Part shown: positions 52,870 to 63,982 of the stretch, piece by piece | Numbering within the stretch: position 1 is the stretch's first letter | How the letters are laid out: each line of letters starts with the position of its first letter | NCBI RefSeq assembly: GCF_001640805.2 | Contig: NC_066851.1 | Location: 2,366,427 to 2,430,426, forward strand | Direction: 5' to 3' | DNA: 64,000 nt | From: Lates calcarifer | Taxonomy: Eukaryota; Chordata; Actinopteri; Centropomidae | Position numbers and translations under genes: made by a program | The notes under the pieces: generated by a model | The model's database searches: none | The model's input: the letters and a program-made list of their open reading frames with translations, nothing else | What the model was told of the DNA's origin: nothing

Positions 52870-54657
52870 AAAGATTGAGCGTAATTTAAGAGCTAAAGCT
52901 TCACTTTGTAGTTCTATTCAGACCAGTTATTTAATGTTGCTACATACAGTTAGCATAACATCAGCTGAAGAGCTGCATTAGCCTACCTCAAGCAGGAACA
53001 CTAAAACACATGAAGGCTGTAATAACAACTATCATTTGTTACTTAGAGGAAGTTTAACAGCGACGAACAGTGAGCTTCACTATCATGGTCACTTCTGTTG
53101 CTGTAGTCTTTGGTTTGGATCATGTGGTATATGCATGTTCTAAATTTGTCTCCACACACTAATTGGCTTTGGGTTTGTCGTGCTCCATATATAGTATGAC
53201 AGACGTCAAATGACCACCAGGTGAGAATGAATTCCAGACACCTGATGAGGACTAACAGAGGATTGTAAGCAGGGATTTGAACATTCTCTCTGAACCAATT
53301 ATATTAAGTCACTTTACATTTGTGTCACTTTATATGTGTGAAATGATGATGATGACTTCATGTTTAGTCCTGTGCCAAATGAAACTTGAGACTGATTCTG
53401 GCAGTCAGAAGAAATGTACTGAACTGTGAAGAGCTGAAGTGTAAGGCAGCAGACCAACTGCTGCTACCATAAAAATAATCTGCTAAGTTTCCATTATAAT
53501 ATTTCATGTTATAACAAGATGTTTGTGTTATAATGACCAATCTCAAATTATTTCCATTTAAATATCACAAAGCAACACAGGTTTCCCATCATAACATGAT
53601 AAGCAGGCTGGCTCTGATATCAAGAAACCTGGGTGAATCATACTTCTCGTGTCTCTCAAACTAAATCAAATCGTATAAACCAGTCAGTCAATTTTCTCAC
53701 TGCACTGATTGGATCTTTCTCCTGTTTCAACAACATATAGATGTTTTATGCTTTCACAAAATACCAACTATCTTATTATAATGAGAAAGGTTTCTTGTCC
53801 AGTGAGAAGTTGGTGTGTCATTATAAGACTTTAATTGTGAGATTTGATTCTATGTAACAATGAGACAGTCTCAAAAGAAGCCATAATCAAAATAGTGTCT
53901 AGTTAAAACTGAGTCATTTGGTATGTGGTAAGAACAAGTTATAACATGAAATGCATTTCAGTAAAATTCTGAAAAATATCTTTATGATGAGAGGCATGGG
54001 ACTTTTTTAAATCAGTAACAAGCTTCTGCCTAGTTGGTGCTGGTTGTGGGATTTCGAGTCTACTGGTGATTTTTAAAGTTATTTTAATTTCAGATTAACA
54101 GAACTTAAGCTGACGATATAGTATTTGGAAATTCAAATTAAAATGAGCATGGGATCTGTAGTCCAATTGCAATCATGTTGTTCCCTTGTGGTGGTCTGAC
54201 ATGCAGATAAGTCCAATGGAACTGATTTTGACAACACAGACAAGAATGTGCACGGACAGCTAGGTGTGATGTTTGAAGATGTGCATGCTACTATTGGCTG
54301 TGGTTTCCCACGTAAGTAGATTATAGATTTGAAGGAAGATATATGTCACTGATTCACTGGTATTAGTAAAGCTATTAGGTTACTGAGATGAGTAGTTTTA
54401 GAGTAGTAGTTAGAATAGTATTTAAAGTGAGTACAAGATCTGTTGCGCAGGAATACAGGGTTTGAAGCTGCACAGCCTTTAGATTGAACTAAAGGTTGTG
54501 TGGTTGTGTTTGTGGTCTGTTAGTCATGCATGATGATCAAAGGGCAGGGGAGTGTGGGATCTCAAGTAGTACAGTTAGCATTTCCTACATTAGCCATGGT
54601 CCACAAGAGGAGTGAGATCAGACGTTTACTGTATCTTGCGCTGTCAGAGGAGAATTC

Positions 54658-54840
54658 TTATGTGGGTGGAGGTCCGTCATAGCGGAGCATGATGTTGAAG
54701 GATCGGGCAAAGTTGTTGGAGAGGGAGCAGCTGTTGCCTTCGTCCATGAGGGGCAGCAGGAACGCCAGGAGCAGCAGAGCCAGGAGGAGGAGCCACAGAG
54801 GAAGAGCCAGCCGACACACCCGCTGCATCAACCCAGGCTT
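54658..54840 (-). CDS. syne3: syne3 (nesprin-3) last exon: KASH domain and stop
   Basis: The acceptor (TGCTGCTGCCGTCGCAG) precedes 60 codons and a TAA. Residues 1-10 are a basic juxtamembrane segment (KPGLMQRVCR). Residues about 11-32 form one Leu-rich transmembrane helix. The rest is the lumenal KASH peptide: DEGNSCSLSNNFARSFNIML, then RYDGPPPT. The NNFARSF core and terminal PPPT are the hallmark of KASH proteins; this tail inserts into SUN-domain trimers in the perinuclear space, building the LINC complex that ties the outer nuclear membrane to the cytoskeleton. The cysteine 22 residues before the end is the one that can disulfide-bond to SUN. The RY-DG-PPPT spacing is one residue shorter than in nesprin-1/2, as in nesprin-3. 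All key residues are intact, so the gene appears functional. Nesprin-2 is the main alternative, disfavoured by this spacing and by the neighbouring clmn gene. Confidence 0.95.
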   Translation of the reverse strand, partial: KPGLMQRVCRLALPLWLLLLALLLLAFLLPLMDEGNSCSLSNNFARSFNIMLRYDGPPPT

Positions 54841-55664
54841 CTGCGACGGCAGCAGCAACACAGGGTTAGTGGAAGGCACACACACGTACAGTATGTAATG
54901 TAGGCCGAAGCATCCAAAAACAGTGTGAAAGACTGAGCTGCTGGAAATTTACATTTTCATATTAAGCCATGTGGTGAAGACTAGGTCACAGAGCACAGTA
55001 AATTTTCTTTCAAGCCGTCCTCTGTCCTACACTGTTTAATTATGAGATGTGTTTTTATTCATGTAATCACAAGAGGCAGGATACAGAGTTTCAGACAGGC
55101 TCATAAAGTCCTCTAATAAAAGAGATGGACACCACCTGATAGAACAGCATCTTGAGTTAAATCAGTGTATTTAATGCAAAAACAATCATGAATGGCAACT
55201 ACATCACTAGCTTAACACTGCGTCTTAGGCAGCATCAAGTGGTTTCTGATCGACTTAATTATTCACTAACTCATTAAAACTGTATTAGTAAGGGACCATG
55301 TGCCATATAAAACATAAAGCCGTTTGATGGATCAAATCAGGTTTAGCTTTCGGCATATAATCCAAATCCCTACATTAGTCCTCCATCATACAAAGATGGC
55401 AAGTGACAGTTTAAATGAAAGAAATATAAATACACCACAAAGGATTTGGCCTTTATTTTACATACCTCAATGAAAACAAGAGCCAGGCTTTTACTTAAAT
55501 AATGTGTGTGGTTGCCACAGTCCTTAGTCCCTATACTTTTTGGACATTTGATTGTAAATGGATATAACTGCCATTTGCCCATCCCTATTAGCCATCGATC
55601 TATACTCAAAAACTCATAATGACAATGAAAACATGGTTGTGAGTGCCTGGTGTTCAACAGAGTG

Positions 55665-56345
55665 ATTAGAGTTTAGAATGTTCAGTATTCTCATCAGATC
55701 CAAAAATCATTTTCCTTAAGCTCTCAGAGTCATCTAGATGCTGTTTGTCAAACTCCAAGTGGGCTGTATGCTCTGAATAAAAATGCCTTGTACTCAAAGT
55801 GGCTTCCGTCTGGCCACTGTAGCATAAAGGCCTGATTGATGGAGTGCTGCTGAGATGGTCATTCGTCTGCCAGGTTCTCTCATCTCTGCAGAGGACTTCT
55901 GAAGTTCTGTTAATGTGACCATTGAGTGCTTGGTCACCTCCTTGACCAAGGCCCTTCTGGTCCAGTTACTCAGTTTGGCTGGATGACTCTAGGAAGAGTC
56001 ATGGTGGTTTGAAACTTCCATTTCACAGTTATTGAGACCACTATGCTCCTGGGAACAAAAAGCTTTAGAAATTGTTTTTTACCCTTGCCCCTGATCTACT
56101 GTCACTGCAGTTTTATTGTGGAGGTCTACAGAGAATTCCACAGACTTCATGGCTTGGTTTTGTCCTGACATGCAATGTGAATTGTTGGACCTCATATACA
56201 CAGGTGTGTGTCCTTCTAAACTATGTCCAAACAATTCAATTTTCTACAGGTGGACTCCAGATGAGTTCTAGACACATCTCAAAGATAAGCAAGCAGGATG
56301 TACCCGACCACAATTTGGAGTACCACAGCAAAGGGTCTGAATATT
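55665..56345 (-). mobile_element. Tc1 transposon remnant
   Basis: The complement contains the DNA-binding half of a fish Tc1 transposase and its 5' leader. Recognisable plus-strand blocks are GGCCTGATTGATGGAGTGCT, GACCAAGGCCCTTCTGGTCC, AGACTTCATGGCTTGGTTTT and the terminal GCAAAGGGTCTGAATATTGA. It is the same family as the 11660 and 20305 copies. Several indels destroy the frame. Confidence 0.8.
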
Positions 56346-57544
56346 GAGAGGTTTCAGTACACCCCTCTAAAGTCCACAGGAGAGGATACCTAAATATCAT
56401 ACCATCTTTAGAGTGGCATTACTCCTCCTGAACTAGAGGCATGCTGTTTTTTTTTCTCTTAAACTAGAGAATCACACTTTCTGACAGGCCTGTCTGTCTG
56501 TGGGAGTCATTTACTTCAGTTGATACACTAATATGTAAAGTTGATTTGGATAGTCTCACCTTTTGCCTTCTGCATTGCTCCATTCCATCTGTATTGATAC
56601 TGATCATTTCTCATCTCCCATCTTTGTTGATGACATCTAGTCATGTTTCTGAAACGGACACTCCTATTGACTCTAGTGCCATCTGGAGTTGCAAAGGGGT
56701 GAAAACATTTCCAGAAACATTCCATTGGGAGCTAAACTGGGGAATTTCGGAAATATTCCAAGTTGGAAACTTGTAAAATATTTTACGATTGATGCTGAGT
56801 AAATTAATAGAAATAGAAATAGAAATATGAATAGATGATCACCCTTCAATCATCTGCTAAATCAAACTGTAACCTACAGTCTTGTATGAACAGAAAACTG
56901 GTAGACGGCAGAAGAAACAACATCACAGTTGAGCTAGCTAGCACCATGCTAGCCTCTTAAACTGTCAATGGAATGGTGTTAGCTAGCTTACATTTGGCTA
57001 CTGGCTAGCTAGCTACTGTATAAACACATTTATTTTTTGCAAATTAAACTTTAATGCCATAGATCAAATATATTGAGCCCAGTAATATGATCCAAACTGA
57101 GTTGACTGGGTCTGTGGGCTCAGATGCAGTAGTGTGGCTGTAGTGAGCAGCATTCTAGAAATGATCTGTGCTTGTGATGGAGGAATGCAGAGTACAGGGG
57201 AGAAATTCAACTCAATTTAAATTACATCTGGTTGTTTTACCCAAGATTATGATGTTAAGATGTTACATTTAAGCTCCTTGTTATAAGTCAACCTGTAATT
57301 TAGCAAATTTACAGTTTATTCCTGTATATTCCCATTAAATTTTCATGGGAATTTTGCAAGCCTAGTGCCATCACAGCAAATCAGAGTAAACACAGTAAAG
57401 TAAATGTGTAGCATGTAAAGTGTGGCTCTGTATAAGGGGCTAACATTCCTTAGACACTGCTGCTTGTTTAGTTAAAGCAATAATTACATATTCTAACTGC
57501 TTGTGATTTTGAACATGAGTTGACTCTCAACATCAAGATTATTC

Positions 57545-57810
57545 ATCTCTTTACACATATACCAAAAGTTCTGCTAGTGAAAATCTCTCTTGGAGGCCTG
57601 ACATTCATCTGGATGTTACTTTGATACATGCCACCCAATTTAACATTGCTGTAGACCAAGCACACCTCCCCATGGCAAACGCACTCCCCGACGGCAGGGG
57701 CCTCCCCCAGCAGGACGGTGCTCCAACCACACCACAAAAACTGCTCAGAAATGGCTCAAGTAACATGACAGAGCCCAATGTGTTAACCTGGCCTCCAAAT
57801 CCCCCAATTG
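57545..57810 (-). mobile_element. right-half fragment of the 4376-type Tc1-like element
   Basis: The reverse complement aligns by eye with 4550-4745: CAGTTTTTGTGGTGTGGTTG, then GAGCACCGTCCTGCTGGGGG and GTAACATCCAGATGAATGTC. No terminal repeat is present. It lies in the syne3 intron upstream of the KASH exon. Confidence 0.75.
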
Positions 57811-59363
57811 ACAAACTGGTTGGTTTCTGCCTCTTTGCATCTTAACTACAGAGACTATACATAGAAACCACAATTTTTTGTCTCCCTTTATGATCTTAAG
57901 ATCGTTTTTAAGAGTGTGCAAACATGTCTGCTTCTGCTTCCTTTTTTTTTTTTTAGATTTTTTCAGATATTGGAATGTTTTTTGGAATACAGATAGAGAC
58001 TGAGAATGAATGAAAACAATCGTGATGATTTTGTTATTACTCATTTGCCCAGAAAAAATATTTTTAAAAAGTACACATTTTCTTGTCAGTGAGAAAAAGT
58101 CTAGGGAAGTATAGGAGATTTGAGCAATAACAAGATGAAAGCAGAGGCAGCAGCTCACCCACACACTCAGAAACATCATGTACCACAGTAAACTGATTCA
58201 ACTAAGGCCTCTACACTCTCCCATGTCTCTCAGACTTGTTATTCTGTGAATCATGTTTATCGCCCACGTTTATCTCTCCCCTTCCGAACACTGTGTCACC
58301 CCAACTCACTAGAAATAATTTAATGTAAAAGCAAACATTTGCCGACAAAGATAAAATTCACTGTGGCCCAGCATCAGACACAGATACATCAGGGAACAGC
58401 TCAGAGAGACTTTAAGGTGATTCTGACTAGCATTGTAAATTTCATATACATCATATTGACACACTGTAGAACTAAAAAAAAAAGGTAACCAAAAAAGTGG
58501 TGTCATCATACACCAGAGCCCCGTGACACCATTTCATAGTAGAATATTAAGTTTGTTTTTACCAATATAAAATGATGAATAGAATGCTGAATGAGCAGCT
58601 ATAATAATGTGATTGATGATGATTAATAGATGTGGTAGATGATACTGTACCTGTAAATAGCAAAAAAGGTCTAATATGGCAAGAAAAATTAGACAGTCAG
58701 GCAGGTTATAAACAAACCAAACAGATTATCAACATTTGTGGAGGTCAAACTGAGACAGTGCATCTGGAATGTCACTAACAATCCCTAACAGATAATAAAC
58801 TGTGATGAATGTTTTGTAAGACACATTATGCTTGCCTGTGAGCACTGTCTATGTAGAGAATAAACAAGACTCTTACTCTCACTGGATGTCCAAAAATCAC
58901 TCCTCCCACTTTGCCATTGCATCTATATGTACAGTATGAGCAACACTTCCACCACATTTACTTGGTTAACTTGTGCTGACAGAGTAAGACCCCTACAATA
59001 TGAGTAGAAGGTCAGTTTAGCTTTTGCCATTTTGGGCTGAGTGACACAGACGGAGGGTTACAATAGTTATGTAAGAACTATTATGGTAAGAGACTACGTG
59101 ACCAATGATGTTTCTATAGTTTTGAATTTTTATCTTCTTTTATTATCATAATACTTTGCAGGCGTGGAGAGGTTTTAAACAGAACATGCAGAGTGAGTTA
59201 GACTGTGTATACAAAGGTTAATGATTGATGGAGGAGGAAGCTAGCTAATCATACCTCCACATGACAAACACCCACAGGGCAAAGGTATGCCTGTGTTTCT
59301 TTGAATCACACACTACCTCAACTTACTGTGAATGAGTGAATACACCTGACAGAAAGGCATTTA

Positions 59364-60222
59364 CCCTCACCAAGCACTTTATGAGGAACACCATACTAAT
59401 ATTGGGTAGTTCTTTCTTTTGCTCTCCAGCAGCCTCAGTCCTTATTGGCCTGGGTTCAACAAGATGTTGGAAACTTTCCTCTGAGATTCTGCTCCATGTT
59501 GACATGACTGCATCACATCATCTCAGCAGATTTGTCAGCTGCACATTCATGCTGCCAACCTCCTGTTCTACCACATCCCAAAGGTGTTCTACTGGATTCA
59601 GATCTGGTGACTGAGGAGGTCACTGAAGTTCACTGAACTCACTGTCATGTTCATGAAACCAGTTTGAGACGACTTCAGCTTTGTGACATGGAGCGTTATC
59701 CTGCTGGAAGTAGCCATTAGAAGATGGTGAACTGTGGCCATAAAGGGATGAACATGGTCAGCAACAACACTCAGACTGTGACATTCGAACCATGATTGGT
59801 TGGTATTAAGGGCCCAAAGTGAGTCAAGAAAACATTCCCCACACCATTACACCAGCAGCAGCAGTCTGGACTGTTGACACAAGGCAGGTTGTTGTTTACC
59901 CTGAGATGTTACAACCACTCCTTACAACCACTGTTGCCTTTCTGTCAGCTCCAGTCTGACTGTTCACCTCTTGGCTCCATTCTGAGTAAAAACTCTAGAG
60001 ACTGTTGTGTGTGAAAATCCCAGGAGTCCAGCAGTTTCAGAAACACTCAAAGCAGCCTGTCTGACACCAACTATCACATCACAGTCAAAGTTAATCAACT
60101 GAAGCTCCTGGCCTGTGTCTGTAGGGTTTTATGCATTACACCGCTGCCCTGTGACTGCTTGATTGGATAATTGGATGAATACGCATGTGTACAGGTGTTT
60201 CTAATAAAGTGCTTAGTGAGTG
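59364..60222 (-). mobile_element. Tc1-like transposon, 859 bp, inverted repeats and TA duplications
   Basis: The left end CCCTCACCAAGCACTTTATG and complemented right end CACTCACTAAGCACTTTATT continue AGAAACACC and are each flanked by TA (59362-59363, 60223-60224). The minus strand encodes broken parts of a Tc1-like DD34E transposase: around 59700 G-Y-F-Q-Q-D-N-A-P-C-H-like sequence, and near 59480 the W-S-R-I-S-E-E-S-F-Q-H-L-V-E region. Large internal deletions make it inactive. Confidence 0.85.
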
Positions 60223-62252
60223 TATAATTATAAGACACTGGTCATTAAGATTGCATTCATTTAAGCATCATCTTATGTATCTTGTATAAAAGGATTTGTT
60301 CTAGCAACATTAAGGGGGTTGGAAATACCTTTACTCTGAAAATTCAAATAGGGAACTCAACACTTCCTGCAGATGTTTCACAGTAAAAGCCTAGCTAAGG
60401 AGAAATTATGCCTTGTCACCTGCTTGAAGCCTTGAGATGTGGACTGTCTGTTCAGTACTATTAACATTCTACACAGTCTAGTTAATTTCTCATCTGTACA
60501 ATACCTTTACGTTTAATTCAACAAATGAGCTGAGTGTCATGTGAGTGGTGACATCGAATGGTTGTTTAGTTACTCAAGAAGAACCTAAATGTAAAGAATT
60601 TAAAGTCCAGTAACTTCTGTAAGCATATGTCATGTATAGTTAGTGTGATGCTAATCTCATCACATGCTTTAAGTGTTGACACTGGCATTGGTGTGTCCCT
60701 GTGGAGTATGGGTCCAGCTCAGTCCTGAGCTGAGTCCTCATTCATTCAGTTTTCCTACTAATTGGTGATGATTTTTTACTTGGTAAAAAGGCATGACTCA
60801 GTTTGTTGTTTTTTCTTCACTATGTCTTTGTATTACTTCCTGACGTGTTCATCAGCTGGACTATGAATTGAACTACAGCTAGTCATCTTTGCCTCATGGT
60901 GTTGTAATAACTTTGGTAATCCTATATTTTTCATCTAGCGCCATCATCGAGTCAAAATTTAAGTTGGTCCAATGCTTTGGTTTATGCTAAATATGCTAAA
61001 AAAAAAAAAAAAAGAAAAGAAAAAAAGACATTCCCATCACCCTCAGCTGTATTTTGTGTTTGGTCCAAATTAGCAAATGTAAGTGTGGTAAAACATGACA
61101 TTTTGATGGGAAACATGAGAAACATTATATGTCAATGTGAACACTGTCATTGTGAGAATGTTACCATATGATTTAGTGTTTAGCTGCTGTGCCTAAGAAC
61201 AGCCTGACAGAGCTGCTCTGTCACACAACTCTTTTTAACCAACAATGTGTTGTGTATTTTATTATTTTGTTACTTGTGAAAAGAAGACAAGCTTTCAGTG
61301 TATTAATTAGCCATTATTGCAGATGAGTATTCTGATCGAGGAGTGGCAAATGTGCAACTGGAAAGAACAAGTACTAACACTAAATGAAAATGGTAAAAAG
61401 GGTAAAGAAAAACTGATCTACTGTCTGACAGCTCAGAGACATAGAGCCCAACTGTAGTAAAGCAGACAGGGTGTACACTGTTCTGCACAGTTGTGCTTTA
61501 AACCAAGCACTGACATTCAGCACAAAGATGTCTGTCATTCCATAATGAATAAACTAAACACTGTCTTCTAGAAAGAAGAATGACAATTAATGACAAAATA
61601 AAACTGCATTTTGCACAAAAAATGTGGATAAATAACTGCAAATTAGAAGCGCATTTTAAAATAGTTTCTAGACTGTCAGCTGAGGAAAACTTTATGTATT
61701 GGGAAAAAAGAAAGTAGCAACAAGGCTGCAAATCAGTCTGAGTCAGAATACTAACACTAAATTATTAATCAAACAAACAACTCATTTTGATGTCATTTAT
61801 GAAGTTAAAAAAAAATCAATTTCATCCAGGTTCCAGTTTCTCAGCTGTGAGAATTTGATGCTCTTCTCCATTTTATGTCAGTGTAAATTGAATATCTTCA
61901 GTATTTGGACTGTTGTGTTAAACTTCAAAGTTGGACATTTGAAGATGTCAACATAGCTTCTGTAAAGACTAAATTAATTAACTAATTTTAAAAAATTAGA
62001 CTAATAAATCTATAATGAAAATGACCATGTAATGAAGCACTATCTAGTACTTAAGTCTAGTCTTAAATCTGCCCCTGAGTCTCTATCCACTCTGATTACA
62101 CGCTGCATCATCATGTATATATCTGTGTAGGTGAGGTATTGGCGACCTTTTTCTACCACAGCTACTTGTTCATCAGTGGAGCATCATACTGCTGCCAGTG
62201 TTACTGTTTCTACATTTTCTGTTTGTGTGACTGTGGAATAGTTTGGTGTTAC

Positions 62253-62304
62253 CTTCCTGTGCTTGTGCTGCGATACCCGGCTCCTCATGTTTGACTTGGA
62301 CTCT
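62253..62304 (-). CDS. syne3: syne3 (nesprin-3) 52-nt micro-exon in the pre-membrane linker
   Basis: A very strong acceptor (TTTTGTCTTTCTTCAG) is followed by 52 nt open in the phase left by the upstream exon (phase 0), then a donor (GAAG|GTAACACC). It encodes RVQVKHEEPGIAAQAQE plus one base of a split codon. No domain is visible; it is a short charged linker between the last spectrin-like repeat and the membrane anchor. It ends in phase 1, whereas the KASH exon starts in phase 0, so a further exon of 3n+2 nt must lie between them, or this exon is alternatively used. The call rests on splice signals and phase, not on sequence similarity. Confidence 0.65.
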
Positions 62305-63253
62305 CTGAAGAAAGACAAAATATTTCAATCAATTCACAATGGTGACTTTGTTCAAACACTAAGCTTGCAGACTGGATAATAATACTAAATTCAAACATGC
62401 AGACATAAGAACTCTGGTGCACAACCTAGTGGATAGCTCTTAAAAGTTTTTAAAAAGATTTTTCATTTGGTTCCACCACTCCTGAAGAACACATTTAGAC
62501 AATTAGAACTGACTCCACTGTATACTGAGTATACTGAGCAGCAGCTACCACACAGATGTAATATTACACTGCCACCGTTGTGGTGAAAATAAAAGAGTGC
62601 ACTTAAATGACATGACAGTGAAGAGAGCAGTAAATGCAGGACTCTTGCCTTTCCAAAATCAAGCACAATTGCCTATGTGCTCCAGATATGTTTTTCATTT
62701 CTGTATCAGTATTTACATTTATTCATTCATTCATTATCTATACCGCTCACCAGCTGACACTGGGCGAGAGGCGGGGTACACCCTGGACAGATCACCAGTC
62801 GATCGCAGGGCCAACACATACAGACAACCATAAACACATTCACACCTATGGACAATTTAGAGTCACCAGTTAACCTGCATGAAGTGAACCCACACAGGCA
62901 CAAGGAGAACATGCAAACTCCATGCAGAAAGCCCCATATATTATGTATATTATCAATATCTGGTTCAGAGGATGTCCAGGTTACTCTGTCTCTCTGTTGA
63001 TTGTCAGTGACAGAGGCGTCATAAAGCCCGAATGAAAGACGATGTACATATCATAAAAAATATATAAATTATAGTGAACTAAAACTGAGAGTTGGCTAAA
63101 TGACGCTGAACCAGCCAGGCCCTATCAGATTTCTCATGCACAGTGTGGGATTATTCTAAACTCTTCTGGACTGTAGCTGCATCGACCCAAAAGCCTTAAA
63201 AAGAATTCTGAACTGAACTGCAGGCAGTGATTGATGAAACGCTCTCCTCTCAC
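62305..63253 (-). other. syne3 intron (949 bp), carrying a LINE tail
   Basis: GT-AG intron between the 188-nt exon and the 52-nt micro-exon. Apart from the LINE 3' tail at 62719-62945 I see only AT-rich unique sequence and no coding signal. Confidence 0.65.
62719..62945 (-). mobile_element. LINE 3' tail in a syne3 intron
   Basis: CATTCATTCATTCATTATCT at the left is the complemented TGAA-type tail. The body, GGCGAGAGGCGGGGTACACC, GGACAATTTAGAGTCACCAG and GGAGAACATGCAAACTCCAT, is a very common fish LINE 3' UTR. The insertion is 5'-truncated; the clade (L2 or RTE) is not certain. Confidence 0.75.
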
Positions 63254-63441
63254 CTTAGTGCCACTTCTGGCCCTGACAACTGCCACATCCTTCAGTTTGG
63301 ACTTGTAAAGCATCCAGTGGTAGCGGAGTTCCTCCAGATCCACATCCTCTACCTGGCCCAGAACTGGCGTCTGTGCACTGACTCTCCTCGGAGCAACAGC
63401 TGGAACTGCTCCTGACCCCACGGCACTGCTGCCCTCAGAGC
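63254..63441 (-). CDS. syne3: syne3 (nesprin-3) exon, end of last spectrin-like repeat
   Basis: This 188-nt exon has a pyrimidine-rich acceptor (...TGTCCTGGTGCAG) and a good donor (AAG|GTGAGAGG). It starts with two bases of a split codon and ends in phase 0, giving 62 codons without a stop. The protein opens with a Ser/Gly/Ala/Pro-rich linker and then reads DLEELRYHWMLYKSKLKD, an amphipathic acidic/aromatic helix of the type found just before the tail in nesprins (D-L-E-E-L-x-Y-x-W pattern), followed by a basic stretch. In nesprin-3 the spectrin-like repeats lie in the cytoplasm and the N-terminal part binds plectin; this piece would lie near the outer nuclear membrane. No AUG start is expected because the exon is internal. 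I infer nesprin-3 rather than nesprin-1 or -2 from the linked KASH exon and the neighbouring clmn gene. Confidence 0.85.
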
Positions 63442-63982
63442 CTGCACCAGGACACAGCAGAGTGTTTCAGGGAAAATAAGTAAGGGTTACTCCTGGTGTT
63501 TGTTCAGAATTGGATTTTTTTTCCTGGGTCAGAAATGACAAGAAACATTAGATGCAACGGAACTGAAACTTTTAACAAGAGGTCAATGTCACAGCAGGTT
63601 TCATCTTGCTGTAACATCAATTTAATGACAAAAATTACATTTGGAGTATTGACAGTTTACATCAGGATAACCTTTTCTTCCAAGCATAGTAGAAAAAAAA
63701 CATGCTACTGTTTTATTCTGTAACACAATTTGGAATTTCAGATCATCAGGAAATTAAACCTTAGGAATGTTCAAACTAGTGTACATATAGCTGTGGGGGT
63801 ATTTATTCAAAACCAAGTTAGTCCAACTAAAATACATTATGAGTTTGGAGTTATATGTTTGCTGACAGCACCGTGGCCAAACGACAGAATATTAATGACC
63901 GCAAATGCTTCCTCTCTGTCAGAAGAAATGTACAGGTTACACAGTGATTGTTCCTGAACAAATAATCCCAAAGTTTACTCAC
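63442..63982 (-). other. syne3 intron (541 bp)
   Basis: GT-AG intron in phase 1 between the window-edge exon and the 188-nt exon. It has A/T runs but no recognisable repeat or coding segment. Open frames on the plus strand here look like chance. Confidence 0.7.

Larger units (their letters stand above)
28331..54657. other. intergenic region between syne3 3' end and clmn promoter
   Basis: This region includes the syne3 3' UTR directly below 54657, whose end could not be placed: several AATAAA/ATTAAA motifs exist on the minus strand (for example near 52771 and 54083) without a clear choice. Unassigned, AT-rich stretches with no credible coding segment or tRNA are 28331-28989, 29441-34174, 35056-38224, 38307-41511, 42465-44569, 45061-46139 and 48881-54657. 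Small CA repeats lie at 39259-39296, 39820-39846 and 39959-39988. Confidence 0.6.
54841..62252 (-). other. syne3 large intron region, with a probable missing exon
   Basis: This 7.4-kb interval separates the micro-exon from the KASH exon. It contains a Tc1 transposase remnant (55665-56345), a short Tc1-like fragment (57545-57810) and a Tc1-like copy with both inverted repeats (59364-60222). The splice phases at its ends (phase 1 entering, phase 0 leaving) show that it cannot be one simple intron. Weak candidates for the missing exon end at 60420 and 56561 on the minus strand. The rest (54841-55664, 56346-57544, 57811-59363, 60223-62252) is AT-rich with no other supported feature. Confidence 0.6.

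Noticed and set aside
55370..55657. Minus-strand 95-residue frame with a good donor-like GAG|GTATGT at 55463
   Set aside because: Tested as the missing syne3 exon: no suitable acceptor or phase, and the peptide resembles nothing in nesprins.
57745..58179. 144-residue minus-strand frame with a hydrophobic start and a donor-like GG|GTGAGC at 58155
   Set aside because: Compositionally low-complexity (Lys-rich runs), includes part of a Tc1-like fragment, and has no acceptor in the phase needed for syne3.
58870..58990. Candidate syne3 exon with acceptor TCTTACTCTGTCAG and donors GTGAGA/GTAAGAG
   Set aside because: In the phase required by the micro-exon the frame hits TAG before the donor.
63496..63957. 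Plus-strand open frames inside the 541-bp syne3 intron
   Set aside because: No similarity recognised, no splice context, and composition equals the AT-rich background.
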